64,000 nt of DNA from Collybia mongolica (Eukaryota; Basidiomycota; Agaricomycetes; Agaricales; Clitocybaceae): contig JAAXNY010000006.1 of the NCBI GenBank assembly GCA_013420905.1, positions 2,294,001-2,358,000 on the forward strand, given 5' to 3'. Made by a program: the position numbers and the translations under genes. Shown here piece after piece: positions 23,757 through 36,453 of the stretch; positions within the stretch are counted from its first letter, which is position 1, and every line of letters starts with the position of its first letter. A model generated the notes under the pieces. It made no database searches, was not told the origin of the DNA, and saw only the letters and a program-made list of their open reading frames with translations.

Positions 23757-24738
23757 TCACTCCATGGTGTTTTCCAATCCATCCCAGTCAAATTCCCCTT
23801 CCTCTTCATTCTTGTCCTCTGTCCTTGTCCTTGTCCTCTCTGCCCTTGTCCTCTCTGTCCTTGTCCTCTCTGTCCTTGTCCTTGTCCTTGTCCTTTCTGT
23901 CCTCATCCTCAGAATGCTCATTCTTGGTGTTATCCTTGTCTTCACTATCTTCATTATTGCTCCCAGTTTGCATGTTGTCAAAGCCAGTGATTGTTTGTAG
24001 GTAACCATGTTTACATACATAGGCATGCTTGTTCTTCAAGTTTGATTTGATGAACTCCTTGATTGCCTAGCCATGGGGATATAATTTGAAGTAGTTGTGG
24101 TGCTCCCAGGCCTGTGAGGTGCCATTAGTATGAAGAAATTGAAGGGGTAAGGTCTTACCACTGAAATAATGCAAGTAATAACAGGCTTGGGCTGGCAGTG
24201 CCATACAATAGAGCAGTCGAGCCCTGCCATATTGATTAAGTTCCAGACACAGCACTATTTATTGTCAGGACATTGATTATAATAAGGCATTATAACTTAT
24301 AACTTACACAGAGTGTCTTGTACAATTCCCTGTCATCCTCTAGGCTCATCTCGCATTGCAAGTTGAACCCATGTCTGGTGGAGCCACGTAGTGGCTATGG
24401 TATTGTCTTCTCTGATTCATCCTTTGCAGCTACAGCTTTGCACAAGGCATGGTTTTTGGCTGAAAATGTTAAAGTATAAAATAAAGAATAAGAAACAATG
24501 ACAATACCTTTCAATTTCTTTAACTTCACCTCAAGAGCATTTGTTTGTGTCTCTAATTCAAGTAAAATGCAATAAGTGATAGTGTCCTGATGATTAAGGA
24601 ATGGTTTCCTGTCATTGTGTTCTTTTTTGAGGATATCAAAGGTGATTTGGCCTTGCTGCTTTGCTTTGATGTCTTGGACACCATGGTTTTGGATACTGTG
24701 GTTTTGGAAACTTTGGTTTTTGCCATTGAAAAGAACAT
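23757..24738 (-). pseudogene. Repeat-associated agaricomycete gene relic
   Basis: Minus-strand pieces resemble a small repeated protein family of mushroom genomes that I recall but cannot name. A Ser/Lys-rich N-terminus (SKTSKQSSKAKSPLISSKK, 24670-24610) is followed by AKNHALCKAVAAKDESE (24459-24409), then FNLQCEMSLEDDRELYKTLC after a TAG at 24391-24393, then AGLDCSIVWHCQPKP and, in another frame, KNKHAYVCKHGYLQTITG (about 24040-23980). It ends in an Asp/Lys/Arg repeat from a GTCCTTGTCCTCTCT-type minisatellite (23818-23905). Stops and frame changes show it is dead. The family assignment is tentative; the adjacent ED/KD repeats are low complexity. Confidence 0.4.
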
Positions 24739-24907
24739 ACTGGAAGCAAGAATAATGAGTTGTATTTTTAAAGACTCAATAGAGGTTAAGATCTGTCAGT
24801 GGGGCTTTTGACACAGGAATGGACCACCAGCCAATTTTACTACCATAAGTGCCAGAATTTTTCTTTCTGACCATGGACTTGAGGTAGAGGGCCATTACTG
24901 GCAGATA

Positions 24908-27900
24908 CAAGTCCTTATGTTTTTTTTTTGATTAACTTTTCCTCATATTTCTAGAACCAGGTTGTTGCAATAGAACTAGCTATCCAGAATCTCTTCAACT
25001 TTATATTACTTTTTTTTGTTGATAAGTTTGGTTCTGGAACACTTGTCAGGCATTATCCTAGAATTAGATTGTAGGGTACAGGGAGTAGCTTGACATCATG
25101 GAAGGCCTGATGGATACACAACATGAAGATGTAATATGACCACACATTTGAGCTTGCCAAATACTTGTTGCACTTCTGTAAGGGGTCATGTTACCAAGAG
25201 GCTCAGACAGGGAGCAGTATACACAGTATGAATAACCATGCAGGGAAGGGATGAGCATAGAGCACTAGAGGCTTGACTATGAGTAGAGAATGCAGCCCAA
25301 GTCTATTGCAAAGGTGCCCTTCCATGGAGAGGAAGGGGCACCTTATATACAGTACATTGTACCTATGTCTCAAATAACAACAGAATCTGATATCAGTAAC
25401 TCTACTAATGCAACAATACATCTGTGATATGTTAGTCCAGAGTAAACTACTATCTGTCAAGGGGTTAAAGCAGTGTGTGTCAGAATAATAGGTATAACAG
25501 TGAGGCTATGCAAGCTGTGCAATAGTGATTCTGATGGCTAGGTGTGGACAAACAAGTGATCCCCTTACAACTTCACCCATATCCATGGTGTATGATATAA
25601 GCAACTGCATATTAATTGCCAATAGAAGTTGGTGTTTATAGATCCTATACAAATATCCACCAATAAAAGGTAACAATATATATCTAGGCATTTTCCTTAA
25701 AAACAAGTCAGCTGGTAAAGTGGGGACTCAGACTCTCAGAGATGGACTATGTGAAAAAATTAACAAACTTGAAAATGTAGATCCATATTTGTATATTCCA
25801 AATGTACAACCAACTCAGTAGCTTCTCTGGAGACTTTACACTGAGCCACATGAGCCACACAGACCACACAGACAAATGCAGGTGTCTGCAGACTGACTCA
25901 GACCCTGTTTGGCAGGGAGCCCTGCTTAATTGACAGTCTGCATCTGAGCCAAGTCAAAGCTAAGTCCATAAATCAATGCTGTTACTTGGATGCTCAGACC
26001 CAGTTTGGAACAACTCCTCATGAAGTCCATGCAGACTGTCCAGATTGCTTACTTAATCATAGTTACCATTGCTTATTTGATGCACAAAAATGCAATATTT
26101 TGGAGAGTCAAATACAAGACCTCAAGGTTACATGTCATATGCATAAAGCATGCAGATTAACCATTTGGTAAGTCCAAGGTGCTTGTTTTTATAATGACCC
26201 CTGCTGCCTACTCTTGGCCATTACTGGCAATGGCTGAATATTGTTGATAGGTACTACATCACCTGTCAGCCTTGTTGTCAACCTCCACCACTACATTCCC
26301 AGCTGCCCCACCCATCACCTCCCTGCCATATGATTGTGCATAATACTGCCAAGTACAATGCCAGGTCCCACTGCCATGGATACCACCACCCTCTCTCATA
26401 CCCACCCCTCTCAGTGAAAATAACAACTGCAAAATCACAACAATAAGAGCTGCAGCAAGAACTACAGAGGCACCTGCCACATTACCAGTGACTGCCTGCC
26501 CACATCTGCTAGTGAACAGCTAGCATGGTGGACATGGATGGTGCAGTGGTGTATTCCATATGGTAGAACCATCACCTGGTGGCTGGGTGTGCACCCCTGG
26601 ATGTGCTGTCTAGACCAAGTAGTGCCAATCACCCCTGTGCCCAAACCAGATGTGTGTAAGGTGAGTGCATATGTGCCTCACATCTAGTTGCTCAGATATA
26701 CCTTGTTCTATTGTATATGCACCTATATGCTGCTGTATACCTTGAGACTACCTTGGTGTAATTCTATCTACCTTGTGATATGTTCTTATTCCTTTTACAA
26801 ATATTAGTTTACTTCTTACTAATACTTTACCCCTGTACTATTTGCACAGCTCTAGTAGGCTGATATAGACTTCTGGTACACCCACAGTATTTATCCAATG
26901 TACCTATTTATAGATTGGACTACCCAATTGTGAAACTTAAACTAATTGTTTAAATTTTAAGACAATTAATAAACAAAGAATATACCAAATAGTTAAATCA
27001 CTAAGGAAGTAATATTGATCCAAATGCCTATAATAGAAACAAGTTCCCACAGTATTGAAATGTATATCAACTTTTTAACATTTAACAATTTATTTCTAGC
27101 CTTGCATCCTAATCAAGAACTTATCAGATATGCTAAAAATAGAAATATCATCATCAAAGACAAAGTTCAAACAAATGTACATATGCCTGTTAAGTGTTTT
27201 TTGTTGTATTATCACATACTATATTTAACCATGCTCATATAGCTAGCCATTGTCAAGATATTGAGCATTATAGATTCCAGGAGCATCCACATTGACTTGT
27301 TTGGCTATGCTTATGGCCAAGTCATGTATAAATGTGATATTGAAATAGATATAACAAGAGATTATAATCAAATTTGGAAAGGTACAAACAAATATAAATA
27401 TACATTTCCTGGTGTACCTCCTCCATAGGTCTAGGAGTAGTAGCAATTTCAATTGTGTCTGTTAGCCTTGTATTTTCTGAAATATGCATCATCTATATTG
27501 TGGGAACTTCACTAATATTGTTTGTTTGGCCAGACATTGGCAAAGTAATATACAGATGATATTCATTTGTAATATGTAGTAAAAAGGTTGTTGTTGATAA
27601 TGAGATTTGGAAGGGTACAAACAACTACAAACACATATAAATAAATACATCATGTATTCCTTTACAATGTCTAGTAGTAGCATGTCCATCAGCTTTGTAT
27701 TTGCTGAGATAAGTATCATCTATATTGTGGGAAATTTCTTTAGTATTATTGTTTGTTTGGCCAGATGTGTGGTGAAATGATATACAGACAGTATTCATTT
27801 ACAATATGTAGCAAGAAATTTGTTCTTGATGAGGTTTAGAAAAATAAAAACAAATACAAGCACTTACAAACATATACATGAGGTACTACTTCACTATATC

Positions 27901-28660
27901 TAACACTAGCAATTTAAATTACATCCATAGGCCTTGTTGTTGTTGAGATATGCAATGATTTATAGTGTGGGAACTTTGATGGTATTGTTTGTTTGGCAAG
28001 CTGTGTGGCAAACTCGTACACAAACTTGAGATTCATTTGTAACATGCTTGTAGTGAGAGAGCTGCTTTTGATCATGATGTTTGAAGGTGTACAAACAAAT
28101 ACAAATACATATAAATATTGACATTGGGTAGCCCCTCACCATATCTAGTAGTAGCAATTTAAATTGCATCCATAGGCCTTGTCATTGTGGAGATATGCAA
28201 TGTTTTGTATTGTGGGAAAAGTTTGACCCAAAGCGGAACAAGCCTCTCGTAATCGTGCTTACGTTTGTCAACTACACTGTTAGAGCTAACAGCGTAGTTG
28301 ACAAACGTAAGCATGATTATGCAGTGGACAGTTATTAATTAATTCTTGAGATATCCTAAGAAAAAGACTAATTAACTCGAATTTATATTATTAAATGCAG
28401 CCCATGTTAGCAGTTGCCTTTTTTGCTCGAACTCCGCGTGTCGGCTAATTTTGATTCCCACAGTTAGAAAAATATTTCCACGACTACAAAGTCTTACTGA
28501 TGTACTTCAAAATGTTTACTGATCATGTTCTAATGAAATCTCGGAACACTTCAAACTTACTAACCGTGGGAAAAACAACACTGGATCTTGTTGGGTACAC
28601 TGAATTTTCCCCGCAAACCCAGGATGATGAACGAGTTACTTATGTAAACATAAGGACTCG
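24908..28660 (-). repeat. Large repeat family, copy A' (3.75 kb, minus orientation)
   Basis: The reverse complement of this block matches copy B (48892-53564) from end to end. The ends read CAAGTCCTTATG at 24908 and AAACATAAGGACTCG at 28646-28660, each flanked by TA. The part 24908-26790 is nearly identical to B: translated shadow ORFs of 60-85 residues are identical over their whole length. The part 26790-28650 holds the diverged tandem units. No transposase or other enzyme is encoded. Homology with the B flank extends about 35 bp beyond 24908 (GAGGTAGAGGGCCATTACTG), so the left border is uncertain. B carries a 0.9-kb insertion absent here. Confidence 0.85.
28251..28318. repeat. 33-bp-arm perfect-type hairpin in copy A'
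   Basis: Left arm 28251-28283 (starts AATCGTGCTTACGTTTGTC) pairs with right arm 28286-28318 over 33 positions with a 2-nt loop. There are only two mismatches, both of the kind a C-to-T change at CG would leave. The same hairpin is in copy B at 49233-49300. It could extrude as a cruciform or fold in RNA. Confidence 0.9.
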
Positions 28661-28661
28661 T

Positions 28662-31600
28662 AATGGGGTAGGAATGGAGGAATCATTATTAGATGGGGAT
28701 CCCAAATAGTATCAATGGCTAAAAAAACGGCTTTAGACTTGGACATTTCATGGGATCCAGACGTTGTCATACACATGCAGAGTGCTAATAAACAAGTAGA
28801 GAAAACAGCAGGACTAGTGCGCAATGTCCCTTTCTTGTTTAATGGCATGGTCATTTACCTCCAAGTACATATCATAAATTTACCTGCATACAAAGTATTA
28901 CTAGGGAGACTGTTTGATATGCTCACGGAAAGTCAGATCAAAAATGCTAGAGATGGGGGACAAGTAGTCACTATCACAGACCCTAACATGGGACGAAGGT
29001 GTACTATCCCTACCCATGCAAAAGAATCACCACCTAAGCTTTTGAAAAGACAACTGGAACAGGATTTTCAGCCTTCAATGAATTAATCCAAAGTGATCAA
29101 GGAGAGATAGCCATAGAAATTGCTGAAGATGAGAATGGAAACTTTATTATAACGGGTTATAGACACCCTACTGATAAGTGGAATTTTGGTCACAAAGAAC
29201 TTAGAGATGTCTTTTTGTCTAGAAGTGATGTAAACATGAATAGTGCAGTACCTGAACACGAATTACTAGCCATGTACTTGGCTTCAGTAGATAAGTGCAA
29301 TGGATCAGTAATAAACTATGAGTAGAACAGAAGGGACCAGACAAGTACACCCCCTATAGCTATGACATACACTCAAGAACAGCCCATGCTTGATAAGACT
29401 TTAAGTAAATTAAAGCAGTGGCAAATTGGAACTAACGAGTGTGGTCTTGGAACAGTAGCAGGTAATAAGTGTAATATTGAGTCCTTGGATCAGCTAGTAG
29501 GAAAGAAGTATAAACCAGTACATTTGAAAATAAAACCAACACTGGCAGATCTGCCTGATAAATTTAGAATTATCAGAGATATAAAGGGTGACCCTTTAGC
29601 GGCTCTACCAGTTCTAACACCTAACCCACCTCCATTTAAACCAACTGGAAGGTATACTGAGGAAAGGTGCACGGACTTCCAAAGAGTACACAAAGAAGAG
29701 AACTTTTTAAAACCTAAAGAGATGGATATAATCCACAACTTTATGTGTGAATGTAACAATGGTTTTGCATGGCATGATAGTGAGCGCAATAGCTTTAAGA
29801 AGGAATATTTTCCTCCCATCAAAATACCAGTAGTCCCACATACACCATGGACAGAAAGGAATATTAGAATCCCACCAGGAATCTATGAAGATGTTTGTAA
29901 AATCATTAAAACTAAAATTGATGCAGGGGTCTATGAAAGGTCCAATTCATCATATAGGTCTAGATGGTTTACCATATTAAAGAAAGGTCCAGGAAAGAAA
30001 CTTAGAATTGTACATAGTCTAGAGCCGCTAAATGCAGTTACAATAGCACACTCAGGTTTACCACCCACTACTGAAGAACTAGCAGAGCATTTTGCAGGGC
30101 ACGCTTGTGGCGGAACGATGGATCTGTATGTAGGATATGATGAGAGGCCTTTAGCAGAAACGTCACACAATCTAATGATGTTCCAAACACTGTTTGGTGC
30201 ACTGAGACTAGTAACACTCCCTATGGGATGGATGAATTCTGTTCCAATATTTCATGATAATGTTACATACATTCTACAAGATGGGGTACCACATGTCACA
30301 TGATGTACCTGTGCGCGGTCCAGCAATGCACTACAAACTACCAGATGGGACAGAAGAAGAGCTACCTGGTGCTCCAGGTGTTAGACACTTCTTCTGGGAA
30401 CATATGCAAAATGTAAATTGTGTTGTACAGAGAATCAAGTATTCTGGGGGAACCTTTTCAGGATATAAGTCTATGTTATGTGCAAGTGAAATTCTAGTAG
30501 TAGGACATAGATGTACCTATGAAGGATGAAAACCTACTACTGATAGGATTGGTGTAGTTGAAAGATGGGGACCATGCAAAGATGTCAGTGAGGTACATGC
30601 TTATATGGGAACTATTGGTGTATGCAGGAATTTTATTAAAGACTTTGCCTGTATAGGCCAACCTATTCAAAAGCTAACTAGAAGTAGTGAACTTTGGAGA
30701 TGGGAGCCAGAGCAAGACAAAGTGCAACAGCTATTATTAGATGCACTTAAAAATAGTCCCATGCTCTGTCCAATTAATTACACCTGGAATACACCTGTGG
30801 TATTGTCAGTAGATATGTCATGGAAAACCATAGGCTACTATATCTATCAGGAAGACCCTGATATACCTGGGAGAAAGCACTATGCTAGATTTGACTTGAT
30901 AACTCTGAATGAGTGCGAAGCGCACTTCTCACAACCTAAATGAGAACTATTTGGATTAATGAGAGTTCTAATGGCATGTTATTATTGGTTTATTGGAGTA
31001 TGGAATTTGGTAGTAGAAACAGATGCAAAGTACATTAAAGGGATGTTATCAAACCCAAGTCTAGGACATAATGCAATGGTAAATAGATGGATTGATAGGA
31101 TACTTATGTTCCACTTTACTTTGGTTCATAAAGCTGGTAAAGGCTTTGGCCCAGATGGTCTGTCAAGACAAGATGCACAGCTAGGAGATCTTGTCTACCT
31201 GGACCCAGACAATGGTTACGATGAACCCTCAGGTCCTTTAAGGTTTATCAACCCAACTGAGGGATTGGATGACCCTTTTGAATTGTCAGACTTTAAGGAA
31301 GAGATTGACACATGTGGCAGATATTTAATCCAACTCACCAAGGAAATCTCTGATTTTGAAGTTGAAGTAAACAATGCTTGGGCTGGTGAAGCAGCGTTTA
31401 TTGGGGAAATCAAGCAGCACTTAGGTTTAGGATGGTTTGGTATTCAAAGAGAAGCTTATCTAAAGCAACTTGTAAATACTACTGTCATACCTGATGAAAA
31501 GTTTAAATATGACCCTAATGTGAGGAAAGTATACAATGAGTCTAAACGGACACCTACAGCACAAGAACAGGATAAAAACCTACCTCTAATAAAGGAGTGG

Positions 31601-31708
31601 TTAAAAAGACCACAAAAGAAACCAAGAGGAATGACAGGCCGCATCCTTTTGTATTTGGGTGTAGTGGTTAAGCAAGTACAAATAAATCGTCAAAAATGTT
31701 GGTGGTGA
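28662..31708 (+). pseudogene. Ty3/gypsy retrotransposon relic (protease-RT-RNase H)
   Basis: A plus-strand gypsy pol fragment. The protease region has LDG at 28689-28697, then a one-base loss that breaks the expected LDGGS motif, then SMAKKTALDLDISWDPDVVI and LLGRLFDMLTESQIKNARD. The RT starts in the 29362-30303 frame: YERSNSSYRSRWFTILKKG, MDLYVGYDERPLAETSH, FGALRLVTLPMGWMNSVPIF. At about 30300 the frame jumps straight to DVPVRGPAMHYKLPDG, so the segment that should hold the catalytic YIDD is deleted. RNase H follows: VLSVDMSWKTIGYY and NLVVETDAKYIKGML. In-frame TGA stops lie at 30527 and 30941, where Arg is expected. The integrase is missing. The 5' end is cut by repeat copy A'. It cannot encode active enzymes. 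Confidence 0.88.
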
Positions 31709-32377
31709 TGCTCCCTAAGGATCTGCGTGAAGCAGAGTACAAGAGTTGTGGTGTCCTTGTGTGGCCTGGTAGTTGATAAGGTGGATGTGAACAGATTAGT
31801 GAAGCCCCCAGTAGAGGCAAGATGAGATGACCCTGCAGATAGTCAGGATCAGCTCTGATAAGTTAGAAATTTGGATATGGTGTAAAAGGATAGTGGCCCA
31901 GGCCGAAAGAATGGTCTGATGAAAGGCAATCTTGGTTAGGGATGAGGCATTAGGTAGTTTAGGGACAACCTAGTGCAGGAGGGACAAATTCCCATGGTCA
32001 GATGGTGGTGGTAAAAGATCAAGAAGTGTCAAAATTTAAATTGATTACAGCCAATCATGTGAACAAGGATTAGAGTCTAGTACATAGCCTAAGGCCAGTC
32101 TATAGACTGTCCATGAGTAGTCTGGTATATAGTCCAAGCCCAGTGTCTAGTAGACTACTAGATAGTAGAATTATAGTCTATTAGTAGTCTAGTATATACA
32201 GTAGTCTAAGAACAATCCATAGACTGTCTAGTAGAGACAGTAAAATTGTAATCTATTACTAGCATATAGTTTAAGACCAGTCTACTAGAGAATACATATA
32301 CTTGTGGGAGACTGTAAAATACAGCCCCAAATGAGCTTTCCAATAGCCATAGGATAGAGTTTCTCTATTTTGGGATG
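31709..32377. other. Region with degenerate AGTCTAGTA-type repeats
   Basis: No coding sequence is supported after the gypsy relic. From about 32070 to 32310 the sequence consists of many loose copies and inversions of TAGTCTAGTA / TAGACTGTC / CTACTAG, so it can fold into several small hairpins. Its origin is unknown. Confidence 0.5.
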
Positions 32378-34240
32378 TTACCAATCATTCTTGGGAAGTT
32401 TGATCAATTTGATGCCATGATTGAGAGGTATTGCAACTGGTTTTGTGTTCTTGAAACCCATCTCCTTGATAATTTTCTCAAGGTATGACTGTTGTGATAA
32501 TTTAATAGATCCATCAGTGTGTCTTTTTGCTGAAATGCCAACAATTTGGCTAGCTTCTCCTAGGTCGGAAATTTCATAGTGTGTTTTGAATTTGGCTTTG
32601 AATTTTTTGATGGTTACAAGGATTACACCCAAAATAGACATGACATCCACATGTACTCTGACAATTACCAGATTATTCCCAGATCCTCAGATATAGAGAT
32701 CCTCAGATATAGACACATTGATTGGCTATCATTTTTCAGAACTTCATTTAAAAAATGCAGAATTAAGGAGTTTGTTCCATCCTTGTCTAGATTGTTTAAG
32801 TCCATAAATAGTTTTCAATAATTTCCAGATGCATGATGTGTCATCTTCAAAGCCTGGGGGTTGCATTAAATAAATTTCTTCTTTGAGAATAGTGTTTAGA
32901 TAAGCATCTTTAATGTTAATGGTGTAGAAATGTAAATTATAGGCAGTGGCAATGGCTACCATGAAGTGGAGGGTGTCCATCCATATGACTGGAGTATAGG
33001 TTTCTGAATAATCTATGCTGGGTCTCTGTGAGCATCCCTTGGCAAGGAGTCTAGACTTAGCCTTGTGAAATTTTCCATCTCCATTTGTTTTGGCTTTCCA
33101 TACCCATTTGGAATGATGGCATCATGATCTTTAGGTAATTCAGCCAATTTGTATGTGCCAAGCTCTTTCAACTGTTGGATTTTTTCCTCCATAGATTTCT
33201 TCCATAGAGTAATTTGTAATGCTTCTTTGACTTCAGTAGGTTCATAAACTGAATTGCTGGCAAAGGCAAAATCAGGAAAAATCAAATGTAGGAGTTTCTT
33301 CTCCTTTGTCAATAATTTTGGTGATGTAGCTAGAGTTGGGTGCTTTGTAATGTTCTTCTTTCGGGCCTCAGGATGTGGGATTATGTAATAACTGATAATT
33401 TGGTTGAGTGGTTGATGCAATTCAGGTTGAAGGGTCTTGAATAGAAGTTTTTGATTGTGATTGTGGCTGTGCTGATTTTTTGATCATCTGAATTGTAGAA
33501 GGTGTAGGGACCATCTCTGGAATTTGAGCCATAGTTTACTTGTTTGTTGCAGTCTCCCCCTCAAGCTGCAATGGCAAAATATATTTAATTGTTTCTGGGT
33601 TTTTATTATCCAAAAATTCAACATTTTGGGAAGTTTGAGTTTGTCTTGCACCAGGATTAAAATAACAGTAGGCACAGGACTGATCTGAAAAGCCAGTGAA
33701 AATGAATTCATGTGATTTTGACTCAAGTTTGCTGAGGTTTTTGCCTTGGCTCTTCTTTTTCCATTTCAGCCTCCATTTTTGATCAGATGATCCCCCTTTC
33801 TGATTGCATTCATAGCATGTTACATTTGGATTGTATTTTGCTACCAGGGCCATGTCCCCCTGTTGCTAAAATTTGATCTGTCAATCTTTCTCCAAAATTC
33901 TGGCAATTAACTTGTGGCTTTCCTTGAGAGTGGCAGATCCAACCAAGGAAATAAAAGGGTCCCACATGTCAGGTAGGGATGTCAGCAATGCTATGCCAAA
34001 ATCTTCATTATTGATTTTTGAGCCCAAGCTGGCCAGTTCTTTGATGTAGCCACACAGGGTCTGAATGTGTTCACTATGTAAACTAGCAGTCCTTCCCCTA
34101 CATAGAGCCATATGGTGGATAGAGCTTTCCTGTCCTTTGTATGCCATTCTTCCATATTTCCTTCATCAGTTGGGCTTCTGGCGAGCACTTGAGTGAGAGA
34201 AGCTTGAGTATGAGATAGTTTACTTGAGGGGAATACCACC
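32378..34240 (-). pseudogene. Ty1/copia retrotransposon relic
   Basis: The minus strand carries scraps of a copia polyprotein in order. The gag part (34239-33881) gives SEHIQTLCGYIKELASLGS and ALLTSLPDMWDPFISLV, typical of the UBN2 gag domain. A zinc knuckle piece follows (YECNQKGG, 33830-33780). The RT N-terminus is EPTEVKEALQITLWKKSMEE (33240-33180). The RT core is NIKDAYLNTILKEEIYLMQP and IWKLLKTIYGLKQSRQGWNK (32910-32750). A late RT segment is ISDLGEASQIVGISAKR (32560-32510). Frameshifts occur between all parts and the integrase is absent. No LTRs were recognised. A long-dead fragment. Confidence 0.8.
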
Positions 34241-34644
34241 AGAGAAACAGGAATATCCTGAATAAGTGATATTATGAACCCACCTGGCTTAGGTTGGGTT
34301 GCAGGTCGTGATAAGAAACTACGCGGGTTTTCTCAGCCATCAACCGGAGAATTCGCATGTGAGGAAAACACTGTTTACAGGTTTTTTTATTGACGGCTGC
34401 CTCGTGCATGTACGGGACAATGATGCATAGGCTGTCCGAGTTTTGACCGTTGTACTGGAGGGGTTTTAGATAATGAAGATTGCCAAGATGGGCCGGGAAG
34501 CACCCGAGTCTTCAAATGCTATCTGATCTGAAATTTCTTTTCCTTTCGAGAAAATGCACATAGAAAAATATATGGCTACTGGGATTGATATTTAGCAGTG
34601 GTACAAGAAGCCAAAAATAATCGGGTTTAGTTGAAACTGTGACT
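34241..34644. other. 3' flank of the SRA-YDG gene
   Basis: No coding exon. On the minus strand an AATAAA signal lies near 34397-34392, about 250 nt after the SRA-YDG stop codon, and may serve its polyadenylation. Confidence 0.45.
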
Positions 34645-36174
34645 CTACGACTCAGAAGGTAGTAAATTGTCTTTCTTATCTTTTTCAACTGAATCGGCAA
34701 GTTCCAATGTATGACTTTCGTCATGCTCTCCCCTTATGGGTAAGGCAGGCTGCCCTGGAATGCGCTGCAGCATTCAAACATCAGAGTTATGGGTGGATGT
34801 TTTGAGGCAAGGACTCACTTTGAAAGCAAATTTACAGACAAGATATTTACTGTTCAGGCCTTTCTCCATCCAAGCCTAATTCATTATGAACGACCAACGT
34901 AATCTCGTGAAACTGATGCAATACCTTTTCGACTGTATAAAGCCCGTCATATCGGTACCTTATTTAAGAGTAAGCCCTGTAGTACCACTTGGTTGGGACC
35001 ACTACCTACCCCTCAGTTGGAGCATACTTCGCCTTTGACTTGAAGCCACGAATCACTCTTACAGGTTTCTTGGTTTCAGTAGATTGCTATTAGGCTTGAT
35101 GAGAAGGGCCCTTAGTTGTAGAATAGGGCGATGACAAACCTTTAGAGCTTTGTTGAACTAGGGGTCAACACCAGTAAGAAATGGAGGTTATATAGAATTT
35201 GAGTTCGTGCTCAACTGGATTTTCGAAAGTTTGATCCGAACTCTGAGGGGCTGTACGGAGCTAGGGATAATGTCTTCATGAGTTTCAATTCTCGAACGAA
35301 CTCAGTAGGGCCTTGCATTTTTTGGAGCTTCCTTTGTCCCCTTTAGATCCCTACCACCTAAAGAAAGAGATTCTTGAAACGTTTGCACCTGGGAACAATA
35401 AATACCAACCTGAACCAGTATATGTGCTAGAATGTAGAGTTTGTAAGAAGTTGCTAAGGTCAATTGAAAGCTCACAAAGCATAACCAAGGTCAACATCAT
35501 CTTCATAGCCGCCACTGAGCGCGACACTGTAGGCGCCTTGAGGACCACAAGATATGCCCGCGACCCATGGTCTTCAGGCAAATCAGAATTTAGACGTGTT
35601 TGAATGTTCATGGAATGCACACACGCATGAACAGAATCGCTGCTGCACCCCTCCCTGCTTTCCCACCAAGTTCCAACGTGCACCCCAGGTATTGACCCAT
35701 ATGTTTTGCTGGATACTTCAGCCAGTTGTCAGGTATGTACACAGAGTGACTCACGGATCATACTTCCTTGTACCACCTTCACGACCAAGAGGACCCTCTG
35801 TTTCAGTCGATTTCACGCCCCTTGAGTATGATATTCGAAGAAAATCTTTCCGCTGTTGCTCCGCCGTGTAGTCAACTGTTTTACCCGCGTTACGTGAGCT
35901 CCGGCGAATACTGGCATCTGTTACAAGCGGAGTATTTGAACGATTAGTTTTGGCAGGCGGCTCTTCATTGGGTTCAATGTTGGCTTTTCTCTTTTTGGAC
36001 GGTCGTTTTGCTTTTTGTATCTTTTCTTTCGGTTCAAATAACGGGGTATCTAGCCCAATCGTCTTTAAAAGCGCCGCGTTCTGGCGTGACATTAGGACAT
36101 GAAAAACCGAAGAAATTTGGGTATACCTTGGCTATATTTTCAAGGCGCCGTACTTCATAAAGTGATAAACTCAT
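34645..36174 (-). CDS. SRA-YDG domain protein (methyl-CpG reader type), intact, 12 exons
   Basis: SRA-YDG domains (UHRF1 in animals, SUVH in plants) flip out 5-methylcytosine and recognise hemimethylated or methylated DNA. Minus-strand exons are 36174-36127, 36080-35755, 35708-35625, 35571-35476, 35426-35410, 35357-35317, 35260-35216, 35157-35140, 35086-35010, 34958-34925, 34875-34819 and 34764-34645. They total 963 nt, encoding 320 aa. The N-terminus MSLSLYEVRRLENIAK leads into a basic linker (KRPSKKRKA) with no second domain. The SRA fills about residues 122-290: TYGSIPGVHVGTWWESREGC, HAPWVAGI, GAYSVALSGGYEDDVD, FTYTGSGGRDLKGTK, TAPQSSDQTFEN, KKPVRVIRGFK, GYRYDGLYTVEK (the YDG motif) and KFAFKRIPGQP. 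No RING, PHD or SET domain is present. Introns are 46-58 nt; two exons are only 17 and 18 nt, and intron six (35261-35316) is GC-AG. The regular frame over 11 introns argues for a live gene. Confidence 0.92.
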
Positions 36175-36453
36175 ATCCGAGGCTGCGTGAGTGAATGGTA
36201 TGGATGTTGAGAAGGTTCGAGCCCAAACGGCAAATAGATGGGTAGCGTACCCACACTCGAGTTTTGTACGAGTTAGTTGAATTGGTATTGTTTGAACAAA
36301 CACATGACTTAGACATGATCGCGATGGTCACGATCAAGTGGCGTGATTTTGTATCAAGCATCTCAAAAGTATTATGTAAGTAGATTGAATAAAAAACGAT
36401 TAATATTCCTGGGTATGCTCCAAATCCAAATCGCAGACATATTTATAGTGCAA

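Noticed and set aside
23757..24039. Asp/Lys/Arg-repeat protein as an independent gene
   Set aside because: The repeats are a short minisatellite read in several frames; only the adjacent relic blocks resemble a protein family.
26259..26480. Small ORFs of 60-85 residues identical between 25.0-26.6 kb and 51.8-53.4 kb look like conserved genes
   Set aside because: The identity comes from the recent inverted duplication of the whole repeat; the peptides have no domain features and many neighbouring frames are equally identical.
28500..28709. ORF spanning the end of repeat copy A' and the gypsy relic
   Set aside because: It fuses two unrelated elements across their junction and is a chance frame.
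32070..32310. AGTCTAGTA-type repeats considered as a CRISPR array
   Set aside because: Units vary in length and orientation, there are no unique spacers of constant size, and the genome is eukaryotic.
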